Shown here: positions 1 to 9,962 of the stretch, one piece after another
How the letters are laid out: every line of letters begins with the position of its first letter
Numbering within the stretch: the stretch's first letter is position 1
Assembly (NCBI GenBank): GCA_026119855.1
Contig: JAOWBW010000145.1
Span: forward strand, 1,730,801 to 1,794,800
Reading direction: 5' to 3'
DNA length: 64,000 nucleotides
Origin: Campanula takesimana
Taxonomy: Eukaryota; Streptophyta; Magnoliopsida; Asterales; Campanulaceae
The notes under the pieces: model-generated
The model's input: only the letters and a program-made list of their open reading frames with translations
Told to the model about the DNA's origin: nothing
Database searches by the model: none
Translations under genes and position numbers: made by a program

Positions 1-439
1 TTATCAAGTGACAACGGGGAGACGCGGTGAAAGGGGCGGAAGGGTTCAAGTGGTGGAATTGGGTCCTCGAACATGCACTTGTGGCAAATGGGTGCAATAT
101 CATTACCCTTGTTCGCATGCTCTTGCCTGCTTCAAAGCCCAACATATTGACGGTTTGAATTATGTTGATTTCTTTTACAGTCTTGAGGCGTACTACAATA
201 CATGGAGGGGCACTTTTAATCCGATCCATGACGAGGCTTATTGGAATGTAGATCATCTTGTCCCAAGTTTTTATCCTAACCCGATGCACCGTCGTGATAA
301 GAAGCAAGGAAGACCTAAATCAAGGCGGATTAGAAATAGGATGGATTGGCAGGTGGAGAAAAGGAAGTTTCGTTGCGGGATATGCAAGGTAGAAGGTCAC
401 ACTAAAAGAAGATGTCCAACTCTTAGGGAGGAAGATTAA
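1..439 (+). CDS. MULE (MURA-type) transposase, C-terminal end, partial
   Basis: The open frame enters from the left edge (first full codon at position 2) and stops at 437-439, leaving about 145 residues. A SWIM zinc finger is visible (C-T-C-G-K-W, then P-C-S-H: the CxC...CxH pattern), followed by a basic linker and a CCHC zinc knuckle (C-G-I-C, H, then R-R-C-P; CX2CX4HX4C). SWIM plus a terminal knuckle is the usual end of plant Mutator-like transposases. The DDE catalytic domain must lie left of the window. No stop or frameshift interrupts the visible part. It converges on the OB-fold gene fragment, and a 51-bp tandem array separates the two stops. Confidence 0.88.
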   Translation, partial: YQVTTGRRGERGGRVQVVELGPRTCTCGKWVQYHYPCSHALACFKAQHIDGLNYVDFFYSLEAYYNTWRGTFNPIHDEAYWNVDHLVPSFYPNPMHRRDKKQGRPKSRRIRNRMDWQVEKRKFRCGICKVEGHTKRRCPTLREED

Positions 440-597
440 ATGTTATTTTCTAGTACTTGTAATATGTTTGTTTAACTATTCGTGAATGTTTGTTTTATTT
501 GAACTTTGAACTTGTAATATATTTAAGTATTTGTGGATGTTATTATATTTGAACTTGTGATATATTTAACTATTCGTGAATGTTTTTTATTTGTTGT

Positions 598-993
598 CCC
601 GGTCACATAGGAAATATAACAAAAATCAAATAAATTCAGTGACCACAACCCGGTCACATAGGAATATATTACATAAATAAATAAATTCAGTGACCACATC
701 CCGGTCACATAAGAAAATATTACATAAATAAATAAATTCAGTGACCACATCCCGGTCACATAAGAAAATATTACATAAATAAATAAATTCAGTGACCACA
801 TCCCGGTCACATAAGAAAATATTACATAAATAAATAAATTCAGTGACCACATCCCGGTCACATAGGAAAATATTACATAAATAAATAAATTCAGTGACCA
901 CATCCCGGTCACATAGGAAATATAACAAAAATCAAATAAATTCAGTGACCACAGCCCGGTCACATCGGAAAATATTACATAAATCCATATATT
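598..993. repeat. 51-bp tandem array of GTGACC/GGTCAC dyads
   Basis: About 7.7 head-to-tail copies of a 51-bp unit, with starts at 598, 649, 700, 751, 802, 853, 904 and 955. Each junction reads GTGACCACATCCCGGTCAC, a 6-bp inverted repeat with a 7-nt loop. Since 51 is a multiple of three, long spurious open frames appear on the minus strand. The array lies between the stops of two convergent genes, so it sits in or next to both 3' ends. A related single dyad lies just after the stop of the PMD gene (2147-2165). Confidence 0.9.
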
Positions 994-1012
994 ACATGTC
1001 CAACACATTAAC

Positions 1013-1805
1013 TTAACAATCTTTAGGGAAAACCTTAGAAACATTAGAAAGTGTAATGTTAAGTAGTTTTTTGGAGCGTGTGACGGCAAAGACAACAACC
1101 TAATAGATCAACAAAACAAAACATTTAGAACAAAATGTTAAGGAATATATCCTTAGGGAGTGTAATGTTAAGTAAAATATTTCATACCTGATTAAGTATT
1201 AGAACAGCACCAACACCTATGTCACTTCCATACTGACTTTCCTTAACCACTTTGTCAGCAATGAAAGCTTTAATTGTGTCAGTCGGATCCTTCAAAGTCA
1301 CCGAAACAGAGCCATAACCAGTTGGTTTGCACTCCTTCACGACAACAACAACCTAATAAAACAAAAACATAACGACCAATTATTTTTAAATATCAACCTT
1401 AACTATAATTAATGTAAAATATTATACCTGTTCCACCCTGTCATGTTGTTTGCATTTCTCCTTGATCGTTCTCAACGGGAAATATGTACCCTCTGCAGTG
1501 AGATAATCCATTGCAGAAAGCCATGGTTTGCGCTGGAAATCTTCATCCTCCTCCGGCTCTTCAAGCTTTCTCCTTATGGCCTCTTGGGTCGACTGAGGTG
1601 GATCCTGAGAGACATGAGCTTTTCCGGAGTGATGCCGCCGCACGGCCTCTGCTGCAATACCAGCGGGACCAGGTATGATACGAGGCAGTGGAGATTCTAA
1701 CTATCGTTCAATTTGAGAGAGATTAGATTGAGCATCGGAGTGTTGAACGGGATTACCATAAAGAGGTTGTTTGCCACGATACCAGCGGGGGAGCGATGGA
1801 TCCAT
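1013..1805 (-). pseudogene. HROB-type OB-fold protein gene copy, 3 exons, one in-frame stop
   Basis: Three exons with clean GT/AG borders: 1805-1428, 1352-1188 and 1099-1013 (all introns phase 0), 210 codons including the stop. The N-terminal part carries RIIPGPAGI, then a linker, then an OB-fold-like stretch with VKECKPTGYGS, VTLKDPTDTIKAFI, GVGAVLIL and LLNITLSNV. This matches my memory of the homologous recombination OB-fold family (DUF4539), whose animal member recruits MCM8-MCM9 to DNA damage. Codon 35 (1701-1703) is TAG, probably from CAG, just before the PGPAG motif. A shorter product could start further down, so function is not excluded. It sits between a MULE transposase and a PMD gene and is probably a captured host gene. 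The family call is from motif memory; the exon model is directly visible. Confidence 0.68.
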
Positions 1806-1908
1806 TATGACAGTTAGAAATTTTTGAGAGAGATTAGTTTTGAGAGAGATGGATGAGAAATGGATGAATTTGTTTTTGAGGTCACCAAGCCTTTTAAAGG
1901 GTAAGTAT

Positions 1909-1986
1909 TCTGATAAAAACGGTATTGGTAGTGCCGTTTTTGACAGTTCTGATAAAAACGGTATTGGTAGTGCCGTTTTTGACAGT
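1909..1986. promoter_or_regulatory. Two tandem 39-bp hairpin units upstream of the OB-fold gene
   Basis: Two identical copies (starting 1909 and 1948) of a unit containing AAAAACGG, an 11-nt loop with ATTGGTAGTG, then CCGTTTTT. They lie about 100 bp upstream of the ATG at 1805 on the minus strand. The same loop with a different but still complementary stem occurs upstream of the PMD gene (5349-5548). The promoter role is inferred from position. Confidence 0.6.
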
Positions 1987-2146
1987 TCTGATAAATTTAT
2001 TTGAGATGTTTATGTAAATCCTTCTTTGTTTGATTTTTTGTGATGAAATTCCATGTCAATATTTGGGGTCTAAATTTATTCCAAAAATTCACAAAATATC
2101 CATTTTATTTATATACATATAAATACTACATCAATCCAAATAGTTA

Positions 2147-2165
2147 TTGACCACATCCCGGTCAA
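2147..2165. promoter_or_regulatory. TTGACC/GGTCAA dyad just 3' of the PMD stop
   Basis: TTGACCACATCCCGGTCAA is a single relative of the 51-bp array junction dyad. The outer pair is changed on both arms (G/C to T/A), so pairing is preserved. It begins 13 bp past the PMD stop codon on the minus strand and may be a shared 3'-end signal. Confidence 0.5.
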
Positions 2166-2177
2166 ATAGGAAATCCA

Positions 2178-4596
2178 TCAGGGATATGCAGATGGGGTGT
2201 AATTGTTAGGAGGATTATGTGGCCTTCCACTTCTCCTAGGCATAAGGCGAGAAATTACACGACCTATTCGTGATGTGTTAGTTTGACGAGATGGCGATGG
2301 TACTTGAGTTGGGTCTATGTGACCAAAAGGTGTAGCCTCCGGAAGCGACATCGGAGGTAGAGTTGGAGTATAATCCATTTGAAAGCTTCGCCTTCCACTC
2401 CCACTCCCAGAAGCATACGATGTGAAACCCGTCCCTAGAGGTCGACTTGGAGCATAGTCAACGCTTCTTCTTCGACTTCCACTCCCACTCTCCGAACCAT
2501 ATGATGTAAAACCAAAATTTGGCGGGGGAGTTGGAGTATAATCCATCTGTGTATGAGAGAATCCATAGTTTCCTGCCTGGGAGAAAGCGTCATGTCCTGT
2601 AAATGTGTTTGGACCCTCGTTATCTCCGCCCTCATCATTCCCTTCCTCGTCATTGTCCCCCTCATTCGCTGCCTCCTCAACAGGTACCTCTGGATCATCC
2701 TGCACGTGTTGAGCACGTCTACGAACCCGATTTCGTCTCGGTGGCACCCCTTGAACACGATCTACTGGTGGTGGAGGAGGTTGGAGGGCATCCAGTCGTT
2801 TCTGCTGTCTAATAGATGATAAGGATTGTCTGATGACACCACGGGTAACATATATGTTTTGTGAGCGTATGCCGTATCCATCTACCTCAGATATGGCATT
2901 CTCGTTGGATATGTATGCACGCTGAAGGTTTTGAATCTGTTGAAAATAACAAAAAAGGAATAAATTATAACGATAAGATAAATTGTGAACAAATAAAAAT
3001 GAACTAAAGTAAATATGTACTATTTAGCTTACCAAACCCTCATAACGACTAGCATGCGCCCTGTACCCCTCATCCTCTATAGCATTCGGATTCTGGATCA
3101 ATAACCGTGTAATCCTATGGTACCATAACATATAGTAATGTGTGTAATCTACATCCTCGGTACCATATTGCCCAGCCACCACCAAATTAGCCCGTTGATT
3201 CCACATTCCGATGGGAACTATGTGGAATTCAGGCCAATTAACCTCTGACCGACCTCGTCGATCTAGTCCATGCAGGTAATCACTCGTGTCATGTGGGTCA
3301 GGGATATTCTGTAACATCCCGAACTGCCTCATTACTCGATCGGGAAGGTGCCACTCAACCCTATCAAAGCAAATGAGGGGCACCTTCGCTCTCCATATAG
3401 CCTGTCCCTGGAAGCAATATGGTGGACCCTGGATATTTAAGTACGGCTGCCACTCAACCTGATCATCATTCAAATACGCCAGCTGATCCCGGTATCCACG
3501 CAAGTTGTGGACGGTAAGATGCGTATATGATAAAGGACATTGCCACCTACATATGGAGCAATTTGACATACAAATTAATGTGTAATAATAAAAATTAAGT
3601 ACATAGAATATTATGTGGACTTAAATTTAATTTATTTTAGAATACCTGCAACCATATGGAGATAATGCATCCTGAAGAATGACATCTCCACGTGTCCTTA
3701 CGGGTCGTAAACACAACAACCGTTCCCAAGCCCAAAGCTAAAAAAAATAACATAAAGAAAAAAATTTGTGTCACGTACAAAACATATTTTCTTCACTACA
3801 ATAATATAAGAAAATATAATTGACATACCTGTACAATTGTTAAGAATCCAGCACAACTTTTCGCATCGGGCTTTGTCGCTACACACAAGTCCCGATATAA
3901 AAAGGCTAACATTGCACTACCCCAACTGTAGTTCCCGATCGTGTCAACGTCCCTAAGCAGTGGGAGGTACATGAGTTTCACTAAGACATTACTCGTATCC
4001 GGCATTAAATGTGACCCTATGCATATCAAAATATATGCCCGAGTATACTGGTTAACCAATTCGGGCGGGGCATTTGCAGGAAGCTCATCCCACTGAGTCA
4101 GTTCGTCTATAATCCATTTAATAGACAATCTACCACCCTTCAATACGCCATCAGGTGGTTCAATCCCTAGTAATTCGTGGCATAATTGAACCCATTCCAA
4201 TTTTTGCATATGGGTTTGGGAACTAATCACAGGATCCCCGTCTATAGGAAGGCCACATAAAATTCCAACATCCTGAAGGGTGATGGTCATCTCCCCAACT
4301 GGCAAATGAAATGTGTGCGTCTCTGGACGCCATCTCTCAACCAAAGCCTCTAACAAATGCCAATCATATTTGAAAAAACCTAGTTTATAAACACCGTAAA
4401 ACCCAACATCTAAAAGTTTACTCTGAATCCTAACATCCAAGTTTTTAGGAGGTTCCGGACCGCGCCTAAATCTAATATTCTCAACTTCTTGTTGAGCCCA
4501 AATATAACGTGACCGGTGTTTATCTTGCCATTTTAATACGGAGTCGTCTAACGGCCCGGGATCAACAAATGCTTGGTTATCATGATATTGGTCCAT
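2178..4596 (-). CDS. Plant mobile domain (PMD) protein, 4 exons, transposon-associated
   Basis: Exons 4596-3829, 3737-3646, 3546-3033 and 2936-2178 join in frame (phases 0, 2, 0) into 710 codons with no internal stop. The PMD core shows VGFYGVYKLGFFKYDWHLL, a GEMTITLQDVGILCGLPIDG block, NYSWGSAMLAFLYRDLC, LWAWERLLCLRP and MWNQRANLVVAG. These are landmarks of the PMD family, which includes the MAIN/MAIL1 silencing factors and proteins annotated as phosphatase 7 long-form homologs. The C-terminus is low complexity, with three imperfect repeats built on DYTPT, FTSY and SGSGSGRRS. ATG 4596 follows a TTTCAG acceptor, and a GT donor at 5174 suggests a 5'UTR intron (4597-5174). PMD domains are known as cargo of MULE and gypsy elements, and the neighbouring transposase supports that here. 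Confidence 0.85.
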
Positions 4597-4800
4597 CTGA
4601 AACAAACAACAAAACTATTAAACTAAAATTCGTTTAAAAAAGAGGCTGGTCCGTTAAATATTTAACTGAAAAAGGGCTCTTTTCTGACAGTTTAGTTAAC
4701 TTTTTGACAGAAAATGGGATTTTTGATAAAAATAGAGGCTGTTTGTTAAATATTTAACAGAATAACGCAAAACCTGTTAAATTTCGGACAGTTCAGTTAA

Positions 4801-5075
4801 GTTTCTAACGGAAAGTAGGCATTTATGTTAACTTTCCAACGAAATTAGGATGATAATGTGAAGTTCATCAACTTTTAATAAATAGATTATTGTTAAATTA
4901 ATATAAAATCACATAAGCAAATTAACATGTATTATCAGTTAATATTCTAACAGAAAATGGGCATTTTTGTTAACTTTCTAACGAAATTCAGTCGATAATG
5001 TGAATTTTCATCAACTTTTAATAAATAGCTTTTTGTTAAATTAATTCAAAATCACATAAGCAAATTAACATGTAT
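4801..5075. repeat. Two direct repeats of about 133 bp in the PMD 5'UTR intron
   Basis: Segments 4801-4933 and 4943-5075 are about 90 percent alike. Each starts with TTCTAACRGAAA, passes through CATCAACTTTTAATAAATAG and ends with CAAATTAACATGTAT; the period is about 142 bp. They lie inside the proposed 5'UTR intron of the PMD gene. Confidence 0.8.
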
Positions 5076-5348
5076 ATTATAAACACAACAAATTAACATA
5101 TTCTAATTTCATCGAAAAAGATAATTAAAATACAAATTATATAAAAGAAAATCACTAAATATGATAGCACTAACCTTATAATGTGGAAATTGTGACAAGA
5201 TTCCCAACACAAATTAATTTTCTGACCAAAGGGACACTGAGATGCAGAGAAGACAGTGATGGAACGAAGGTTGAAGGTTGATGGGGGAATGGGAGGTAGG
5301 GTTTGAGGGGGAAGGAGGCTGCCGATTTATGATGAATTGTCTGGAGGT

Positions 5349-5548
5349 GAAGTCGGAATTGGGAGTGCCGACTTCACCAAAAACGGAATTGGGAGTGCCG
5401 ACTTCTGCCAAATTCCAGACTACCAAAATATTCCCACTTTGACCCACTTTAACCCTTTAAACCCTAATCCGGAATTTTTGCTTAACCTAAAGTCGGCATT
5501 GGTAGTGCCGACTTCACAGTAAAGTCGGTAATGCCAATGCCGATTTCA
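5349..5548. promoter_or_regulatory. Cluster of four hairpins upstream of the PMD gene
   Basis: At 5349-5375, GAAGTCGG and CCGACTTC flank AATTGGGAGTG. At 5490-5514, AAGTCGGCA and TGCCGACTT flank TTGGTAG. A chimeric copy at 5379-5405 pairs an AAAACGG left arm with a CCGACTT right arm. A fourth, inverted-type copy lies at 5521-5548. All are upstream of the inferred first PMD exon, and the loop matches the dyads upstream of the OB-fold gene. Confidence 0.6.
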
Positions 5549-6011
5549 CAAAAACTGGTCATTTTGGTATATAAAGTTTCCCAAATGTCATTTAGGTAGA
5601 TAATGATTTAAAAGAGAATTATTTGAAAAAAAAATTCCAATTTTATGATTGTTTGCATGTATGAATATCAGTAAGATGTTGAGAAGTCAAGTGCAACATT
5701 TATTTGTGATGGAAAAGGAGAATACTTTTGGTCTCATAATAATATGTGTTTCACTTGCCAATTATTTTAGTTACATTCTTAACTTGTTGTTTGTATATTA
5801 TTTCCAAAAATAAATTAGAAAATAGTTGGGTTCACTTATTTGCAAGGCATAAGTTATTTACTATAATACCCTCATATATATACACCTCCAAAATACCCAA
5901 ATCCATTCATTTTTTTTAAAATCATCCATCTCTCACTCCCTCCATCAACAAAGGATACTCCGCCTGACTACCACCACCACAACAAACCACCACAACACAC
6001 CACCACAAACA

Positions 6012-6850
6012 ATGAAAAAGAAGCTCCCCACCGTCGGTGGCAAGTCCGGCGCCGCCGCCTCTACCACCGCTACACAGGTAACCCACAATTTATAACCCTA
6101 ACTTTCAATTTCAATTCCTAACTTGACTTTTATGACTAAAATTCGATCCTATAATGCTTAATTGTAGTTTAAATTTGATCCTACATTGTTATAATTGTGT
6201 TTGATTGCTTTATTTGGGGTTTATTGTTCGAATTGGTGGTTAAAAAAATCTGAAACTGTCAGCGTTGATTTCATGTGGTTTTACACGAGTTGTTCTTGTG
6301 GGTTTCGTATGCCTTTACACGAGATGGTTCCATGTAACTCGTATGAACTTTACACGAGATGGTTCTCAACATTTCATGTATAGGCATACGAAATGGTTCT
6401 CAACATTTCGTGTGTAAGCACACGAAATGTAAACTGTTACTGAAAAAAAAAAAAAAATTGTAGATTGATGATTTATTATCGTAGATTGTTTGTAGCACTG
6501 TTTGTTTGTTGAATTGTCCAAATTTACTGTTGTTAAATATTTCAACTAGAATTGTCGCTTATTTATTGTCTCTTATTTAAATTTTTTTGTAGGGACGTGA
6601 ACGTTCGAATGCGTCTAATAGAAAGAGGAAGGCCGAGGAGGCAGCTTTGCGCACAAAAAAGAAGCATGACAAGAATGTCTTGCTTCATCAGACTGAGGAT
6701 GTACAGCCTAAGGATGTAGAACATGAGGAGCGTACAGATGATGAGACGGCCTCTTATGTTCCCGAGGCAGATGCGGAGTCGTCATCTTCTGATTCTGATG
6801 AATTATACAGTTTGTATGAAATTTGTTTGTTTGGATGTTTGGATGTATGA
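6012..6850 (+). CDS. Small lysine-rich two-exon hypothetical protein
   Basis: The 5' leader is CCACCACCAC-rich, and ATG 6012 opens MKKKLPTVGGKSGAAA. Exon 1 ends at the GT donor at 6075 (CACAG/GTAACC). Exon 2 begins after TTTTTGTAG near 6593, giving GRERSNASNRKRKAEEAAL and then an acidic Ser/Asp-rich tail, with a stop at 6848-6850. The junction is phase 0. The product of about 107 residues has a basic nuclear-signal-like segment followed by an acidic segment. I do not recognise the family. It may be a truncated transposon-encoded or captured gene, because it lies inside a TIR-bounded segment. Confidence 0.45.
6404..6429. repeat. Perfect 11-bp stem hairpin in the small gene's intron
   Basis: CATTTCGTGTG, loop TAAG, CACACGAAATG. 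Weaker relatives (TTTACACGAG, TTTCGTGTAA) recur at 6280-6400 and 6880-7085, inside the same TIR-bounded element. Confidence 0.75.
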
Positions 6851-7152
6851 ATTATGCAGCAGCCTTGTTAAAAACTGTTTATTTCGTGTCAAATTAGGTG
6901 AAATGCATCGTGTTATTTCGTATAAAAGTTGGTGAAATGCATGTGTTATGTTTCGTGTAAGCTTGGGTGAAACTCAACGCATTATTTCGTGTTAAATTAG
7001 GCGAAACTAACAACTTCTACCTTTGCCATATTTCGTGTAAAAGTGTGCGAAATAAACCCATTATTTCGTCCACATTTACACGAAACGCGCGTATCCGGGT
7101 AAGGGTATTTTAGGCATTTCTATGCCTTGTACACAATGGTGCCTTGCAAATA

Positions 7153-7780
7153 GAATTTGCCGCTTTTTATGAGTCATAATAAACTTTTACTTAACTAATT
7201 TCTAATTTAGAAACACAATAATTACTTCAAATGGAGAAAAAATTATGATACTTGTCATTATGAAACACAACGAGTATAAGATACTTAATTTGAGTTATTA
7301 TAGAAAAGAAAACAAAAACCACGTCCCCTTCTTCTTTCCTTCTTCTTCCTTAACCAACCATCCCAAAACAGTAATCTTTTTCTTCTCCATTTCCATTAAG
7401 GCAAATTCTCAAATGCGGCAACTAGGTTTCCATGCGGCGGTGCGGCGGGCCAAGCCTGCGGGTCAAACCCGCCCGACTCGGTCGAGACCCAGTTACCCAC
7501 CCACCCATTTTCCAACAAACCAATCATTTTTACGACACGTGGCGCGCTGTGAGCCACACGCTGTTGCGTCCAGCCGCGCGCTGCCACGTGTCATTCCTTA
7601 CAAAAAAAATCAAATAGCTTTAAAATGCTATATCTTGATATTCATAACTCGATTTTTTTTTTTAAAAAATACGGTTGTGTTCGTCTCGACGAGTCAAATC
7701 AAACTAGATAGGTCATGGTATGGTTTGATTTTTTTTTAAAAAAAAAACATACGTTTTAACACACAAAATTTTTTGAGCTG
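7153..7780. other. Intergenic stretch, no gene recognised
   Basis: An open frame on each strand covers the GC-richer part (7390-7600), but neither has a recognisable domain or splice structure. CACGTG cores occur at 7535-7590. No transposon termini were found. Confidence 0.4.
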
Positions 7781-7789
7781 CTCATCACC

Positions 7790-8620
7790 TGAGATGTAAC
7801 AATCTGTACTGATAAAAGTAACAGTTTCATCTTCAAAAAAGTAACACTTTTTACTGTCAAATGTAACAGCAGTTTTGCAATAAAATTTAAATTGTTTGAT
7901 AGTTTTTGTGGTTAGAAAAAGTAATATTTGAAGTGTAACAAAGTGCATATATATATGATTATAGTTTTCTATATAGATGAATGTAACATTTTTATTTAGT
8001 AAATGTTTTTTTTTTTAAAAAATAAAGAGTAAAATTCATGTATTCGGGTTTGTATCTCAATTGTTACTTTCTCAATAAAAATTGTTACATTTCAGATATA
8101 ATGTTACATTTAAGAATATAAACTGTTACAATTGAGAAAAAACAGTTACATTCATTTTTTATAAAATGTGACATTAGTTTTAGTTTTGTCAATCTTATGT
8201 TAATTTTGAAAGAAAAAAAGTGTTATATTTGAAAAAAAGAGTGTTACATTCTTTTATAAAAAGTATGAAATTAGTTTAGTTGTCAATCTTTATGTTATCT
8301 TTAATCTATTGTAGCAAAATTGTGTTACATTTTGAAAAAAAAAAAGTGTTACATTTGAAGAAAAAAAATGTTACATTTCGTTATAATAAGGGATTGTTTG
8401 GTAGAGCGGCGCGTTCAAAACGCTGGAAAAAAGAATCACCGTTTTGCTAATTAAGCGTCTCAATGGAGATTTTTTTTTCAGTGGAGCTTATCAAAAATCT
8501 TAGTCATTTTTTGCCGCTCCAAATAGTAGCGTAAAAAAAAAGCTCCGTTTTGAAAAAGCTCAGTTTTTGAAAATGTGCACTAGACGAGCCCTAAGTGTTA
8601 CTTTTGTTGGCAAAGAAAAA
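7790..8620. repeat. GTAAC/GTTAC motif-array element
   Basis: About 19 occurrences of a 10-bp motif related to TGTTACATTT lie in about 0.8 kb. The left part (7793-7990) carries it mostly as GTAACA, and the right part (8066-8600) mostly as TGTTAC, so the array is roughly dyad-symmetric. Similar arrays occur at 21897-22640 and 38490-40870. It is interrupted by a PIF/Harbinger MITE at 8390-8591. No coding capacity is visible. Confidence 0.6.
8390..8591. mobile_element. PIF/Harbinger (Tourist-like) MITE, 202 bp
   Basis: The left end is GGGATTGTTTGGTAGAGC and the right end, reverse-complemented, is GGGCTCGTCTAGTGCA. Both sides are flanked by TAA, the family's usual 3-bp target. It is inserted inside the GTTAC motif array. 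Confidence 0.75.
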
Positions 8621-9202
8621 TAAAGTTGGGGGGGGGGGGCAAAAAAAAATCTCTGGGAAAGAAAAAAAGAAAAATGAAAAACGGGCTCGGCTCCGGGTGC
8701 CGTCGCACGCCATGCAGCGGCTGCACAGGAGACAAGCTCTTCCATTAATTCTATTATTTTTCTTCATTTTATTGTTCATTCTTGTTGTAAGCATTCAACA
8801 ACAACACAATTTTTTGTAATCTCAACCTTTTGAGATTATAAATAATTGTGTTATTAATTTTTTTCTAGTACTAGTAATGTGAACGTGCTTCGCACGGTAG
8901 CATTTTTTATGATTTTTTTCTAGAAGGTGATTAATTTTTTATATAATGCGATTTATAATAAAAACTGATGATCAATTTATTTAGAAAATACAATTTTATC
9001 AAATGAAAGTCCAACTATATCTTAAAGGTATTAGTACTATTATTAAGAGTTAGAGCCATTTTATTGAAGGTAAAATTTGAAATGATCATTCATTTTGAGA
9101 CAAAACACGAAAATCAATTTGAGATGAAGGGAGGAACTATTATGATTAGGTAATATTACTAATAATAATCAATTAATTTATATAGTAACTATTATAATTA
9201 AC

Positions 9203-9260
9203 TAATACTAATACTAATACTAATACTAATACTAATACTACTACTACTACTAATAATAAT
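9203..9260. repeat. TAATAC/ACT microsatellite
   Basis: (ACTAAT)n passes into (ACT)n and (AAT)n. It directly precedes the 51-bp TAACTATTA array. Confidence 0.8.
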
Positions 9261-9261
9261 A

Positions 9262-9770
9262 ATATAATTTTATAACATATATAGTAACTATTAAGGTAAA
9301 CTACTACTTCTAATAGTAAACGTTAACATATATCGTAACTATTATGATTAATAATACTATTGATAGTAGTAGTTAACATATATAATAACTATTATGATTA
9401 ACTAATAATATTAATTGTAATAATTAATATATATAGTAACTATTATAATTAACTAATAATATTAATAATAAAAGTTAACATATATACTAATTATTATGGT
9501 TAAGAGTTACTATTAATAGTAATAGTTAACCAATATAATAACTATTATGGTTAACTAATACTATTAATAGTAATTGTTAACTTATATAGTAACTATTACG
9601 GTTAACTAATACTATTAATAGTAATAGTTAACAAATATAGTAACTATTATTGTTAACTAATAATATTTAACTTGTATAAGTTATCTAATACTATTAATAG
9701 TAATAGTTAACCTATATAATAACTATTATTATTGACTAATAGTATTAATTAATAATAAAAATTCTAAAAG
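9262..9770. repeat. 51-bp AT-rich minisatellite, about 9 copies
   Basis: The unit runs TTAACATATATAGTAACTAT, then TATGGTTAACTAATACTATT and AATAGTAATAG. Most copies are 51 bp, with one longer copy near 9665. It lies inside the Helitron-like fragment 8871-9878 and has no coding potential. Confidence 0.75.
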
Positions 9771-9962
9771 TCAATTATTAATTTGAGAGGTGGTGATGTG
9801 GCCTTTTGTAAATCAATCATTTACCTATACATGTCAACGTGGCGGCTTTAGAAGCTTCCGCGTCGACTTTTATATATACCAGTTAGTAACCCGTCGATAT
9901 TCGACGGGCACAATTAAACTAATTAATAAAATATAACTTAAAATAAATATTTTAAATAAATA

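Larger units (their letters stand above)
5837..7152. mobile_element. Element bounded by a 13-bp terminal inverted repeat
   Basis: TATTTGCAAGGCA at 5837 is answered by its exact reverse complement at 7140-7152. A further match around ATACCCTC and AAGGGTAT lies inside both ends. No convincing target duplication is seen, so the superfamily is unassigned. It contains the small two-exon gene at 6012-6850 and many short dyads based on TTTCGTGT and ACACGAAA. Confidence 0.5.
8871..9878 (-). mobile_element. Helitron-like fragment, minus orientation
   Basis: Read on the minus strand, the 3' end is CTAG followed by T (8874-8871). It is preceded by a CGTGC/GCACG hairpin at 8884-8897, the expected Helitron arrangement. 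Towards 9878 the minus strand reads TATATATAAAAG and a GCCACGT-containing segment, like the 5' ends of other Helitrons here, but no clean TC start is seen. A second Helitron abuts at 9879. Confidence 0.5.

Noticed and set aside
598..993. CRISPR-like repeat spacing
   Set aside because: Copies are contiguous tandem repeats without distinct spacers, in a plant nuclear context.
523..1098. Long minus-strand open frame with 17-residue repeats
   Set aside because: It is a by-product of the 51-bp tandem array, whose unit is a multiple of three, and has no domain or splice support beyond the OB-fold exon at its edge.
4597..4605. PMD start three codons further upstream
   Set aside because: That codon is TTG and TTTCAG before the ATG at 4596 looks like a splice acceptor, so the ATG at 4596 was chosen.
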